Assembly (NCBI GenBank): GCA_009829735.1
Contig: CM020618.1
Span: 19,267,346-19,331,345, forward strand
From: Pyropia yezoensis
Taxonomy: Eukaryota; Rhodophyta; Bangiophyceae; Bangiales; Bangiaceae
Length of the DNA stretch: 64,000 nt
Reading direction: 5' to 3'
The notes beneath the pieces were generated by a model. The model had not been told where the DNA came from and made no database searches. It saw only the letters and a program-made list of their open reading frames with translations. The position numbers and the translations under genes are program-made. This document shows positions 1-12,500 of the stretch, piece after piece (positions within the stretch are counted from its first letter, which is position 1; each line of letters opens with the position of its first letter).

Positions 1-318
1 TGGGGACAAGACACCGTCTATTCAACACGTTCGGTCATCACCTTCTGCGCTGGATTTGCTAAGCACCAAGACCTCTGCCCAAGTGCCCTTCCGCACGGGC
101 GCAGCCGCTGCCCCCCTCCCACACCGCGCTCCCTCCTACTCGACCTTCAATTAACCGCATTTGCAACTCTTTCGTGGATTGGCGGACGTTGCCGTCTCTC
201 GCTGGACCCCATCGTCGTGTACGGCGTCGGCGCAGCCGATGCCGTCGATTGGACCTCCCCCTAGCGAAACGTCTCGTGGCTCCCTGTGGAATAACGAAAA
301 AGTACATATCGGATAGTC

Positions 319-377
319 GGAATCGAACCCGGGCCCTTGAGAACTAAGCGGAATGGCGCGCTCAAACCAATAGGCAA
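319..377 (-). other. tRNA-like pol III box pair, decayed
   Basis: On the minus strand a B-box-like GGTTCGATTCC (329-319) follows an A-box-like TTGCCTATTGG (377-367) at a spacing typical of tRNA genes, and the 3' side continues with GACTATCC like an acceptor arm. I could not pair the acceptor, anticodon or T stems properly, so this is at best a tRNA pseudogene or a tRNA-derived SINE fragment. Confidence 0.25.
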
Positions 378-565
378 CCGGGTGAAATCCCTGACATCTC
401 GGGCCAGATTTGGGGTTTTTGTCCCCATCTCATTACGAGTACCTACCGTTTTAGGTAAGCCAATCGGTGATTATGTACTATGCCACACTCCCCTGCCACC
501 CATGGTGTTCCTTCCTAGGTGGGGCAAGCCTGCGGCGGGCGTGGGGTGGGAGATCTAGCGGGATC

Positions 566-2115
566 GTGACACGCGAGGAGCTGCGCCGTGAGTTGGCAGC
601 GTTGAGCAGTGAGCAGGGGCGGCAGGTTTAGGTTGACTCCCGCGGCGCACGCCTCGTGAGCATGCGCTGCGACCTGACCAGCTTATTGGAGGAGCTGCAG
701 GCCAGCAGCGAATTTGTGGAGTGCTATGTGCGTGGTGAAGACGGGGCGCCAGTGGCATACACAACTCACTTTCGACCCACACCCGAGCTTCCGAACGAGC
801 TACAATTGGACTCGACGGCTGACGTCCACGTGTGCCTCGGTATGGACAAGGGTGGGCGCGGCACTGCCACGGCTAAGCTGGTTTTAACAACACTCAACCA
901 GAAGCGGCCGATGTCGCGCGGCAATTCTGTGATGCTTACAGCCATGCCGTGCGCAGACGACAGCAATGATGAGCTTCAAGCGATGCTGGAACCTTGGATG
1001 GGTGACGTCCCAGAGCTTTTGGAGAACGGCATTGTGATTGATGGAACTCTCCCCGCGATGAGGCTCCTCTTTACTGGCGACTTGGCTTTTTTGTATTCCT
1101 TTTTGGGGGCATCAAGGCCCCACCGCCCGGATGCCGTGTGTCTGGTGCTCGGCCGTCTCCCGTGCGAGTGCTGTCAACGCAGACCTAGCGGCAGACCACG
1201 GCCACCTACAGGCGGCAGCGGTACGACCAGCGCAACTGCGAACCATCTCCAAAAGATGATTGAAGCCTGTGCAAACCAAGGAAACCACAGCCTTGCTCGA
1301 CCTCTATCGCCATCCAAGCACCTCTCCATCGAAGCCTGCCGCTGCTCGATTTTTATCCGTCGCATATTGTAGTGGCGCCATTGCATCTCACCACTTTTTC
1401 TTTTGGGATAATCCACGCGCTGCTGCGGCTGAGCCATGACGCTGTACTCCTCGAGCAGGGCCCCGAGTCAGCACTCGCTGCCGCGATTGCAGTCGGGGCT
1501 GCCTTATTGGAGGACGTCTGAGTGAGACCAGTCCCAGACCTAGGCGGTGGATTTGAGGGCCGGGCGTGCTACCGTATTCGGCTCCGATCAGCTGTCGTGC
1601 GCGCTGCCCTGCGTCCGTTCTTGTCTACCACTCGAATGCAGGCGGTGAGCGACGCTTGGAGGCAGGGGTGCCCATTGGCGTCCATTCTGAATCGGTCCCA
1701 GGAACTTCCTGCGGCTGAGCTGGTCGCCTTTGCCCGCGGCGCTGTGGGGCTGGTGCCTCCGCTCCAGGAAGCATTTCCCTGGCTCAGCGTGACGCCCAAG
1801 CCCCACGCCCTGGCCCATCACGCGCCGGCGTTTTTGAAACGGTTCGGGTCCCTAGGCTCGTACGGGGAACAGGCTCTCGAGGCGTGGCATGGGTGGTTCA
1901 ACCACACGGTCGCCGACTGTACAGCCGACTCATTTCTGGGTACATGTTTACAGTTTGTGCGCCGCGCTGCTATGGAGCGGCAGCCTGCGGCAGACGTGGC
2001 CCTGGGCAATGGGCAGCACCGGCACTCATCAACTGGAGCGCACAACGCCGTGCAACCTGATGAAAAGCGCTTACGCGTGAACAAGGACACCGCAAGAGAG
2101 ACAACAACGGGATAA
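566..2115 (+). pseudogene. Decayed transposase-like gene, two main open pieces
   Basis: The open pieces are 566-628, 662-1372 and 1429-2115. The 662 piece has an LGMDKGGRGTA motif, an FTGDLAFLYSFLG motif and a cysteine cluster (CECC) near residue 170. The later piece has KPHALAHHAPAFLKRFG followed by YGEQALEAWHGWFN. This order (GxDKGG core, Cys cluster, then the KxH..xHxxxF and SEQxxEAxH blocks) resembles large uncharacterised transposase-like proteins scattered in animal and protist genomes; the family name is uncertain. Stops lie at about 629 and 1519 and the frame changes between 1372 and 1429, so it is broken. A short in-frame piece at 566-628 (VTREELRRELAALSSEQG) suggests the gene began upstream. 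No terminal repeats were found. A host gene derived from a transposon is the alternative, but the breaks argue against function. Confidence 0.5.
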
Positions 2116-5100
2116 GAGAAGGAGCTCGCAGAGATGAGGGCTTGGGCAACGGGCTGCGTAACCAAAGCATCAATTGTGATTCGCGCGCATCAAGCGCGAT
2201 TGACCAAAGGCGCCGCTGTAGTGGATGCACCTATGGAAGACGATGATGGAGAGGATGAAATGGATGCGGGCACGGCGCTGTCGTTAAGGTAGGCTTAATG
2301 TCAACAAAAAGAAAATCGGACCCATCCTACTTACAAAGGCAGCACCCTTTCGCGTACATGATGGGAACGCGCCATAGGCCATATTCAGGGCACGGGTGGA
2401 CGAGAGTGAGAGTCCCCCAGTCCGAAGCAGATGCCAGCGAGAGCTCCAAGACTGAGCGGCGCGGGGTTGTTTGGCAAAAACCGCTCGCGCACCCGGCACC
2501 CAAGTTGGGGTGATGCACAAGGGCTGCCTCCCGTGTCGGGGGAGCAGGAAGAAGTGCAAGTCGCACACACGCTGACTCTGTTGTGGGGCAATCCCCCCAT
2601 TAGCAAACAAGAAGATGGTGTGTGGGCCAACAGTTTCTTGGTCGGGACGGGGAAGCGAGGCCAAGCCCCGCTGTCCCTCCCCTTATCCCCCCAGAGTCCT
2701 CTCAGAATCTCGCCCCTCAATATCTCCCATCCCAGCACCTGCCCACCGGGCCACACAAAAATCCAAGACGATAAAATGCAGAAAACCGTCAAATCCTTGT
2801 TGGATTTACTGTCAAGCAAAGTATCCCGGACTTCGGGAAATTTGGGATCAAATGCAAAGGGAGGAACGGGTCAGACCAGTTGTCCCCCGTCCCAGTATGG
2901 CGCGCTCTGCCCCCCTGCGTGAGGCCAGTTCTGCCACAGGGTGCACCGCACCTGAGATGCCCTACAGAGCGCCCTTCGCTCTGACAAACGCGGGGGAAGC
3001 CGATTGCCAGCTGTGGGCAGAAGTGTGAGGGCGCTCGGAGCCCTCTTAGCGGGCGCACAACGGCGCGCAAAGGACGTAAAGAATGTGGTGACCAACTGGC
3101 AACGCCGCGCTGGGACAGCATGTTCGTACCAGCATATGTAGGGGTACCAGAGCGCTGCTGAGCTTGTTCAATGGATTTCGGGGGACCGGTGCTCCCGCCC
3201 ATGGCGGATGCAGAGTAGCAGGCCAGGCGACAACGGCCAGGGGTGAAGCCTCTGCCACACACAATGACAAACCCTCCCAGTGGTCATCTCGCAGTGACAG
3301 CGGTAAGCTGAGCTGGGCGGGCGTGCGTGAGGCAGAGAGCTGACTCCGCCGCGCATCGGCAGGCAAGCACACAGCGAAAGAACTAACAGGGCGAGAGACG
3401 GCTACGCAGCAACCCACTCCAGCGGAATGCTTCTTTGAAGCCCGTTCGGACTGGAAGCCTTTCGCCGTACTTGGCCGGGTGGGCGCGAACGGTGCGCGTC
3501 GTCTCTGAGGTAGATCGGTAGTGCTCACAGAACAAGATCTCGCGAAGGCCACCGGGCCGGCGCCCACGACTTTGGCAGGTTCCTTCAAAGTCCAGGTGGG
3601 CAGGCAGCAGTTAGCGGCGCTTAGTTAAGGGGGGGGCGTTGATGCGGGTGGGTGCCGTGGCAGGCCGGCGGCAAGGCAAGAATTGAAGGGAGGCAGCGGC
3701 GCAGCCACTGACCTGAGCAGCACGCTTCTGGGATGGCCAGCCTTGCGGGAAAGATACTGCCGCTCTCCGGCGGGGGGGGGGTGGTTGGCTGCCGCGGTCG
3801 GCGAGGCAGGCCAGCGGGAACGCAAAAAAAGAAACGGGGGGGGGACGGTGACGCAGCCGCCCGCCATAGGGTGGCGTTACTTTGATAGAAACGAGGATAC
3901 GCAGCAGCTCTTGGACCCACGCTGGAAGGGAGGGATGGAGCGTGCACTCTACGTGCGAGGTCAGCCATGCGCAGAACAAAAGTGGGTCGCAGCAGCCATA
4001 AAGGCCCTCGCGGCACTGACAAGTCTTGTGATGACCGCCCAGTTGACGACGCTGCACCTGCTCTGTGGGAAGGCGGTTGGTGCACGCCGGCGTCGCGACA
4101 GGCCGGTGGCAGGATTAAACGCAGTCGTGGGGAAGGCGACAGAGCCGACCGCCACAGGGTATCACAAGGCACCACAAGGAAACCTTACGTGGATGACGAC
4201 GCCAGCAGATTTTAGTTTGCGGCACTCAGGCGGGTGGGAGGGATAAAGCTGGCAATTGCCTCGCCAGGCCAGCCGCGGAACAAAAAAAAACGTCGGGGGG
4301 TAGCGGGCACGCAACCCTCCGCCACCTTAACACGTTGCTGGCGTTTCCAGCCAAGCCGAGCCTGCCTAACCCGCTCGCGGGCAGAGTGGTAGGTGCACGC
4401 GGGCGCCGCCGCAGGCCAGCGGCATGGCAAAAAAAAAATGGGCCCGGGGGACGACGACACAGCTGCCAGCCACGTGGTCACGCTCCGGAATTGGCGACGT
4501 CCGTGGGCTGCAGGTCTTGGCACTTGGCAGGCGCGCAGGGGTGGAGCGCGTTACCGCGGCGGCAGACCAGAGGCATCCATAAAAGAACAACGTGGGGGGG
4601 CAACCATGCTGGCGCCCGCCACACCTACACGACTATTGCGTGTCGAGGAGGCAGGCAGCATTTGGCGGTACTTAACACAAGAGAGCGTGATGCTGCAGGT
4701 CGTTGTCGGGGAACACCTGCGGGAAACAAAAGAGATTGGGGGGGGATGGCGACGCAGCCACCGGCCTCATCGACACATGTCGTGAGTCACCAGGTGGGCG
4801 GGTAACGGTACACTCGCCCATGGCGACGGTAAAGTGAAACGACAGATCACATCGCATGGGGCGGGGTAGCATCGTCGTCTTGAACGTCAGCCAGTAAGGA
4901 GCGGTAGTTCGCCCATGTCTTGGATGAAAAGGAGGAAGGTAGTACAGCTGCCCTTGTGCGGCAGCAAAATGGCATGCCAAATCGCAATGATGGTGTGCTG
5001 CGACCTGCCCACGGGAGCAGCAAAGTTGTCAGACACAGACGGACGACGTGTCCACGCTCAGTTAGAGGAATCACCTTGGCTGCACGGGGATGGGTAGGCG

Positions 5101-5711
5101 ACAGGGGGGTGCGTAACGACTTACGTTACGGCCGCGGCGTGGCAGTTTCATGAATGATAGGACGTGGGGGGGGCGACCACGCCGCCAACCAGCACAGCAG
5201 ATGGATGTACTTGATGGAGTGGGGAGCGGTCCCCCCGCTGGCGGACGACAAAGATCGGAGCACTTAGAGAGAAGGAGGTGTGCAATTGTTCGTCCGTCAG
5301 CCACCGTAGTCATTCACCGCACTCAGGCGGGGCCAATGGGCGTTGCTCCCTCCCACGGCGGTAACGACGGTGGCGAGGGGCTGCGAGCCGAACTCCAGCC
5401 GCGGCAGCTTCGCACCGCGACTGCGGGTGGGTGAGGGGGTGTGGAGAGGGGGGGATGCGGGGGGTGGGGGGTGGGAGGTGGTCCATGCACCCACGGTTTC
5501 CACCCGGCGACAGGGGAGAAAAGGCAGCGGTCCAGCCGCGTTCCCCGGGAGGACGTCGCACTTGGAGAATCGGGCGTCTGTGGTGGGGGCCTCGGTCAGC
5601 AGAGCAGGTCGCGAACGACTGGGCGAGGGGGGGATGAGGTGTAGCTTCGCGCAGCAAGATGTAAACGGGAGCAGCGAAGATCGAAGAGTGCCACACGGAC
5701 CTCGGAAGTTC
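2116..5711. other. No gene seen
   Basis: About 3.6 kb between the transposase relic and the pogo-type element. Open frames here are short, lie on both strands and show no recognisable motif. The middle part holds a worn repeat field, listed separately. Confidence 0.6.
3637..4770 (+). repeat. Degenerate repeat field with A-run / G-run core
   Basis: At least four diverged copies of one module can be seen at about 3810-3865, 4262-4325, 4410-4475 and 4715-4770. Each has a stretch like CAGGCCAGCGG, then a run of A (4-10 bases), then a run of G, then a segment like GGCGACGCAGCCGCC. Two copies also share a leading GGTGCACGCSGGCG. Spacing is irregular (about 150-450 bp), so this is an old array or dispersed element, not a clean tandem repeat. 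Confidence 0.4.
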
Positions 5712-7602
5712 CATTGAGTCAAGCACGAAAATGTTCATATCTACACAGAAATGTTCACCCGCCCATCCGAGATCGGGTCAGCTGTCGAACCTTCCCACGC
5801 ACTCTTGCTCCCCCCGTAGCCGCAATATGACTCCCCTTGAGGCTACCCCCCGCTTACAGGCGCTTGTTGCTGCCGGTAACACCCTCAAGGCGGCGGTGGC
5901 TACCGTCGCGGCGGACACCGGCCTGCAAGGGCCGGCGTTGGCCACCGCCTACAGCTGCCGCCGGACCGATGCCGATTCTGCCCACGGCAACGCTGTGCAG
6001 TCGAAGGAGCAGGAGCAGTTGCTGGTGGGCGTCGCCCAGGCCTTCAGCATCAGCAACCTCCCCCTCTCCTTGCCCGAGCTGCAGGCGCTAGGCAACAACC
6101 GCCTTGGGGCGACCGTCTCCCGCGAGTGGGTAAACCGGTGGCTGGCGCGACATCGCGCCCACCTGTCACTACGGGCGTGCGAAACCCTGGCAGACAAGCG
6201 CGCTGGGCCACAAGTGTGGGCCACAAGTGTACTTTGGAGTACAGTGCTTCTGCCTGGAGCTACGCGTGTTTTTGGACCGCCACCATTTTTCACCCGACTG
6301 CGTCTTCAACTACGATGAGACGCGAATCGTGCAGCACAGCGGCAACCTGGTCGCCAAGCGGATTGAGACGCGCAACAAGGAGTTCCCCAACGCCGTGTCG
6401 ACTCGCCGGAACACCGTGGCATCCCTGCTGACTTTCATCTCGGCTGATGGGAAGGTACATTTCAGTGTGTACGTTTTGAAGGCGAGCTTTGATGAGAGCC
6501 GTCCGGCTGATGTCTTTTTTACTTTAAGAGAGGCCCCTCGAGTCAACAGGCGTGCACGGCCTCGTTATTATTGTCGGAGCGACAAGGGGTTCTTGGTCGG
6601 GGAGACTTTCGGTGTGGTGATGGACCATTTCTGCACCGAGTGCGCCGTCCGCAACCCTGGGCGTGACGCACTTTTGTTTGGTGAGCAGTTGGGTGCCCAC
6701 AGGCAGGCGCAAGTGATTGAGCAGTGCATGGCAAGGGCGGTATTCCTTTCTGCTTGACGCCCAACTCCTCCCACTTCAACCAGCCGCTCGACGCCTACGC
6801 TTTCGCCTCGATTTAAGGGGCACACTACGCGGACCAACGAGCAGGGCATCATGGACTGCGTTTTGTCGTCAACCAACGCGCGCGACTCGCTGCTGCTGGC
6901 CGCCTACACGGCGGAGGTGAAGGCCTTCACGTCGGACGCCATCGTTGGCTCCTTCCGGCTGTGCGGGCTCTGGCCATTCAGCCCGGCCACAATGCTGCAG
7001 CGGGCCAAGGACAACCTCGGCATGGCGGCGGAGGGCGCCTCCGCGCGGGAGGTGGCGCAGAGCGCAGCGGGTGCCTTCATCTCGGAGACCACCCTGCGCA
7101 ACACCAAGAGCCGCAAGGGGACCTCGAAAGGTCCGATGTCGGTGCAGCGCTCCGTTCTCCACTCTGGCGCTGCCTTGACTGCTCAGGCGTACGCGCGGCA
7201 GGCCGCCCGGGACAAGCTGGAGGAGGAGAAGGCGCAGCAAGCGGAGGAGCGTCTCCGCAGGAGGGCGGAAAAGGACAAGGCTGAGGACCAGCGCCTGTTG
7301 GAGAGGAAGAACAACACCTGCCGCGTCTGTACGAGCAAGACGCGCCGCGGGGGGCGCGGGTGGGTGGGGTGCAATTGTGGGGAGCACTGGGTGTGCCCTG
7401 AGTGCTCTGTGGGTCCAGCTGGCAGCCCATAGATCGCGGAGCATCATCGGGAGTGCACTGGGGCGAGCTCCAGTGACGAGTACGACGTGAGCAGCGTGGA
7501 GGGGGAAGAGAGCGAATGACCTGCTATTCTTCTTGTTCCTTCTCGGATCTGGAGTGAACATTCGTGTGTAGATTTGAACATTTTTTCGTGCTTGACTCAT
7601 TG
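5712..7602 (+). mobile_element. pogo-type DNA transposon with 45-bp inverted ends
   Basis: The left end (5712-5758) and the right end (7556-7602) are inverted copies: both read CA(T/A)TGAGTCAAGCACGAAAA, then ATGTTCA(T/A)ATCTACACA, then AATGTTCAC, differing by a few substitutions and small gaps. If the terminus is taken as GAGTCAAG, the trinucleotide ATT flanks both sides and may be the target duplication. The interior encodes a DDE transposase of the pogo/Tigger (DDE_1) kind. Conserved ends with a disrupted transposase frame point to a fairly recent copy that is probably no longer autonomous. Confidence 0.75.
5827..7432 (+). pseudogene. pogo/Tigger-like DDE transposase, frame disrupted
   Basis: The likely start is ATG 5827 (MTPLEATPRLQAL). 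The N-terminal part (to about 6215) carries a CENP-B/Tc5-type helix-turn-helix ending in WVNRWLARHRAHLSLR. From about 6227 in another frame comes the catalytic region with FNYDETRIV (first catalytic Asp) and SADGKVHFSVYVLKA. Near 6736-6800, in the first frame again, lies TPNSSHFNQPLDAYAF, the equivalent of the PxxTHxxQPLD block. From 6851 the frame changes back to a C-terminal tail with a charged coiled coil (about 7200-7310) and a Cys/His zinc motif, CRVC...WVGC.C..HW.CPEC, ending at 7432. At least three frame changes separate pieces that together cover a whole transposase. Introns are possible; frameshift decay is more likely. The family would cut and paste its element using the listed inverted ends. 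Confidence 0.7.
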
Positions 7603-8682
7603 CTGGACCAGAGTCCGGACCTTTTCTTCAGTACATTCTAAATGCCATCGAGCGCCGGGTGACGGCAGACGTGCACACGAGATTGAGGTCACCTGAAAGT
7701 TGTGAAGTATTCACAGCATCCGCCCTTTGTTAGGAAGCTCCAATCAGATGCTAGTTTGAGGCTTACATAAAAGTCTACGACGTATCAGAGACCCCCAATC
7801 TTGTGAAAACCCAGATGTCTGCTCAGGAGGGGTCTTATGTGGGCGTGCCAGCTGGTCTGCAGACTCGATGCGCCCGGACATGTTCGCCCTGTCAGCGCAG
7901 TGTGGATGGGACGGGCCATTCCCTTGACCTTGCAATGAAAGCTCTTCAAAGAGGGAGACATGCGGGGGGCGGAGGGGGGCAGCACGGCTGGCCGCCGTAC
8001 CAGCCAGGCAGCTTGGCCATTGCAAACACAGAAGGGAGGGAAGAGCAGGGGGGCCGGTTTCGCAGTGGGGTGGGGTGGGGAGGGGAGAGCAGCGGGTCTC
8101 CCCGGCGGTGCGGCGCGCCCCACGCGTCGTCGGCCTCGCTTCGCGCCGTCCGCCGCACGTCGCCACACCCCTTGAAGTTAACGAAATAGCGGCTGGCCAG
8201 AGGGGCGGGTGGTCTGGCGGCCCGCTGCCGCTCTCCGATCCTGCGGGCGGGATGCCCTGCTACCCGCGGCGGCCCGCCATGCGGGCAAGCGGGTGGTCCG
8301 GGGGGCACACGCCGCGGACGCCTGCCGAGCGGGCGACAGGTACCCCTCGGGGGAGCAACGCGACGCGGGATGAGGGTCGGGCATGCATGGCGCGCGCGCC
8401 GTTGGGCGCACCACCGCGCCAGACAGAAGGAATCCGTCATGACCACGGCTGCTCGTTGGCATGACGGCGGTGTCGGGGGACGTGGAACGGGGATGGGAAC
8501 AACCCTTCCCCTTTCGATACCCCGCTGGCGCGCCAGCTCCGCATTGACAGGCGGGCCCCTTGGGTGCCGCCCCTGCTAGAACATCCCCCCACACTGCCCA
8601 CTACCGTCCACAGCCGCTCGTGGAGACCGCCTCGCTTCCCCCCCCCCCCCCCACCCCCTCCGCCATCCTTCCCCAACGCTTT
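7603..8682. other. No gene seen
   Basis: Spacer between the pogo-type element and the 3' end of the phosphatase gene. It is low-complexity and GC-rich, without credible coding motifs. Confidence 0.6.
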
Positions 8683-9584
8683 TCAGCCCCCCCCCGCCTC
8701 CCCTGCCTTGGCCGCCGCCAGGACGCACACCAGCTCGTCCACCACCCCCGGGGCGGCTGCGACCATCCCCCCCCCCCCCCAACCCAGTCCCACTCCCCCC
8801 CCCCCAGGCCCACCACCACCCCCCCCGCCTCGGCGACAATCAGCCCTCCCGCCGCGTAATCCCAGATGCGCCACCCCTCCCCCGCAACGCCCGTGTACAC
8901 CGCCGCCACCCGCCCAGCGGCAACATAACACATATCGAGGATGCCACTGCCCAGCTGCCGCACCCCGCGGGAGGGGGCGCCCAGCACCGCCCGCGCGGCG
9001 GCGAGCATCGCGTCCATCCCCGCCGGGGTGCGGTCGTAGCCCCACTCCATGACCACCAGCCCGTCGGCGAGTCGGTCACAGACGGGCGGCGGCAGGCGCA
9101 CGCCATTGAGGGCGGCGCCGCCGCCCGCCGTGGCGGTGTAGAGCTCGTCAGCCACGGGGCTGTAGACGACGCCCAGGATGACTCGCCGGTCGACGGCCAG
9201 CGCCAGCGACACGCACACGTCGGCGAGGCCGGCGACAAAGTTGGCCGTCCCGTCAATGGGGTCCACGATCCACGTGGGGCTGGCGCCCAGCGGGGTGGCG
9301 GCGGCGCCGTCCTCCTCCCCAATGTAGGAAAAGTCGGGGTAGTGGCGGCGGAGGGCGGCAAAGACTGCCCCCTGCACCGCCACGTCCGTGGCGGTGACCA
9401 GGTCCGTGGAATTGGACTTGGACGACGCCACGGGCGCGCCGCCGACGCCCTCGGTGCCTCCACCCCCGCCGCCGCCGCCGCTGCCGCCCCGCGGCAGCGC
9501 CGCGCGGATGGTGGCGCCCGCCTCGCGGGCGATGCGGCTGGCAATGGGCAGCGCCGCCACCGCCAGGGGGGGGGGGGAGGCCAT
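8683..9584 (-). CDS. Inositol-monophosphatase family phosphatase
   Basis: An Mg-dependent phosphatase of the IMPase/FBPase fold; likely substrates are inositol phosphates or related phosphates (L-galactose-1-P or histidinol-P are alternatives). From ATG 9584 the signature residues are in order: GEE (E90), WIVDPIDGTANF (D108, D111) and WDYAAGGLIVAEAGG (D242), matching the four metal ligands of the family. A glycine run (residues 34-43) is an insertion. The ATG was chosen because homology begins just after it; the frame stays open upstream to 9830, so a plastid-targeting extension is possible. After residue 260 the frame enters two poly-G tracts (8767-8781 and 8796-8807 on the plus strand as C). 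Read straight on, the C-terminus is Gly/Trp/Arg-rich and ends at 8601. One frame over, it reads VAAAPGVVDELVCVLAAA and stops at 8683, which is the expected IMPase ending. The real end is therefore probably 8683, with a length error in the homopolymer. Length (about 300 residues) is normal. Confidence 0.85.
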
Positions 9585-12500
9585 CCCGCGGCGGGTGCCC
9601 ACAGAGGCGCCCACACACAGGGGGGAAGTGGGAGAGGGGGGGGTGGCGGGGGGGGAGGAGCGCGGGGGGGGAGCGCGCGGGGGGAGGAGGTGGTCGCCGA
9701 TGAAACGGGCCAGAGACCGACACGAGGCTCGGCAGAGTGCGCTCTCGTTGATCCCACAGACGACCCCTCCGTTCAAGCGCCTTTGTGTACGAGATTTTCC
9801 TTCTCTCGACCACCGCCCCACTACCTCCATCCACCTGACCCCACCTCACCACCACCCCGTCTGTCTTTGCCAGGGCCGGAATGTGAGTGGCTTGGTGGAT
9901 GATGGGGGGGGAGGGCTCTGGGATCCCCGCTCCACAATACTGGGGAGGGGGCCTGTCGGCAGTGGCATCGGTGGGCGAACCCTTTGACGGAGGCCGGCGC
10001 CGACAACCTCCCCCCCGCCGCACCGTGTGATGGACGTCGTGGCTCCCCCCGCGCCGCCTGGATGGCCGCCCCGCTCCGCGCCGAAGCGGCGGCGGCTACA
10101 TCAACCGACTGGCATGGGGAGTGGCGACGCGGTTGGACGGGTGGTCCCGCTTTGCTTTGACATCCCCCCAACCCCCCCTCACGCCAGACTTCCCCGGGGC
10201 GCCGCAACACGACAGCGTGCGGCAAAAAGGACCCCCGCCCGGCGTGGGTAAAAATCAGACAAGCTCGACGGCCACTCTACGCGTGGAAAGCGGTCGTGCG
10301 GCGGGCACGATGCAGGCCCACATCAGCCGGAAGGCTGCGTCGCCACGGTGCTCCCCCGCAGCCGCGCGGACCGTCCCACCACCGCGCACAGCATCATGTG
10401 TACTTACTTTTCCCTGCGGCCGTTGGCTGGCCGCTGCCGCCAACGGGACTGTGGTGGCTAGTCACTGGCCCACCCTGCCGCCGGAGCAGACGCTTCGGCG
10501 CGCGCCGTCAGTGCTGCGGCTCGCCAGCCTTGACCCTGACAACCCCCTACCCTCGCAAGCGACCCCTGCGGGCGCCGTCACCGCCCTGCCCACGCCCCAT
10601 GCTGAGGCGCATGCTTTTTCCTTGCTCTCTTCGCGCCTTGGCGGGACGGCCCGCCGTCACAGCCCCGCACTCGACGCGTTCGTGCCCCCCCGCCCCCCCC
10701 AGCGGACGGGGTCTACCCAGTGTCCTGACCCTAGCCACCACGGCGCGCCAGCCTTGATGGCCACGTACGGTCAGGGGCAGAGGCCTTGTCGGTAAGCGTA
10801 GCTATTCCTCGCTACATACATACACCCCGGGGGTACTGGTGGTGACCGGTGTCGGTAGCGTCAGAGGACAGCTGTTCATTTAGGAGGTGCGAATGATGTG
10901 GCGGACCGGGGGGGTTGCAACACCCGCGGAAGGCTGCCGCCGCGCCGGCGGGTTGCCCCCGTGCAAGGATGAGGTCAATGTACTGTACTGTACATGTGTG
11001 GCCCTCAACCCGTTGGCGACGACGGCCGGTAGGCAACGCTCTAGCTAGGTGATCCCGATCGGTTCGGCCGACGGCGGCACGCGCCCCACGCCGTTGATGG
11101 CGGCGTACGCGGCTTTGGCGGTCCGCGTGGTTGGGACTGTGGTGCAGCCGCCAGAGCGCCGCCCCCCACGCCCCACCCATCTGTGGTGATCCCGTCCCCA
11201 CGGCCAAGCTTGCTGTGTGTGCCGTTGGAGAAGACCCGCAGGCGTATCGGGAGGCCAGCGGATGGGGGCAAAGGCTGCCGGGCCGCCGCCGCGTCAGCCG
11301 CCGGCCGTCTCCCCATCGTGGATGGGGGGTTGCCTCTTACAGGGGCGCATGGCGCGAGGGGGGGAGGGCCTGGGGGGGCGGGTGGTCGTCTCGAGGGAGA
11401 CCCCGTCCTTCCCTGTTCTGTCTTCTTTTCTTTTCCGGTAACGCCGCGCGTGCTGACCCTCTCTCCCACACGTGAGGCAAAGGGAGGGGGAGTGGGGGGG
11501 GCGGCAGGGGGGGATCTCGGGGCTCACCGACCAACCATGCTGGCAGGCAGGCAGGGCGTGAGGGTGGCCGCGGCGAGAAGATTGCAGACACTCTCGGGTG
11601 TATGAGGTAGGGGGGGGGGGGACAGAGGCAGCGGGAGGGGGGTGGGGGGTGAGGAGGAAGAAGGAGATCCGGCGGCGGCTTTCCTCTCTCGTGCGTGCAG
11701 CGTACATAGGGAGGGGCTGCAGCCTCAGCTGAGGAGAGAGACGGGGCGGATGTCGGGAAGGGGGGGGGGGGCGTGGGTTTGTGGGGCGCCTGCTAGCAGC
11801 AGGCTCGGGCAGCCGGCCCCCCCTGTATATCTAGGACGGCTTGTGGCCGTTGCCCTAGGAGCAGGTACACGGGTGACGAGCGCGATGCCAGCGCTATGCC
11901 ACGCGGCCAGGGCTATCTACCTAAGCGACAGTACCACAAGGGCAACCGCCTGCGGCACGGGGGAGCCAGGTGGCGTAGAGGCACAAACATGAGGAGGGAG
12001 GAGGCACAAGGGGGAACCCTGCGGGCCGCCTGCGTCGGCGCTGTCAAGCCCTTGGACCTTTTAGTTGGCGACCCATGCTTGGCAGGCCAGCAGACTGCCG
12101 AGGCGCCTCGGGCTCCCCTCTCTCTCCCCCTGTGGCCGTTACGCGGCTGCCGCCGACCCACTGCCCCTCCACTGGACTCGCGGGGGGGATGGGCTGCCGT
12201 CGAGGCTGCCCGTGGGGCTCCCCGCTCTCTCCCCCCCGGGCTCCTCCCACCACTCCCGCACCGCCTCTCTGCTGAGCACGGGCCGGCTGCCCGCGGGCGG
12301 ACCCGCCCCCTTCCCGCGCCCCCCTCCCCCACTTGTGGGCCTCCGCCCCCTCTCACGGACCCTGCCCATCACACGCTCCCCAGCCGCAGGCTCCTCCCAA
12401 GATCCTTAATCGGTATGCTTCTTTATCCAGTGGCAGTGCGCCGTGGGCCCGCTGAAAGAAAGGAGACGGGCGGTGTGGTCGCCACGCTCCTTTACATGTG

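Noticed and set aside
2284-3588. Several overlapping frames of 130-180 residues on both strands
   Set aside because: No motif, no consistent coding strand; explained by GC-rich composition.
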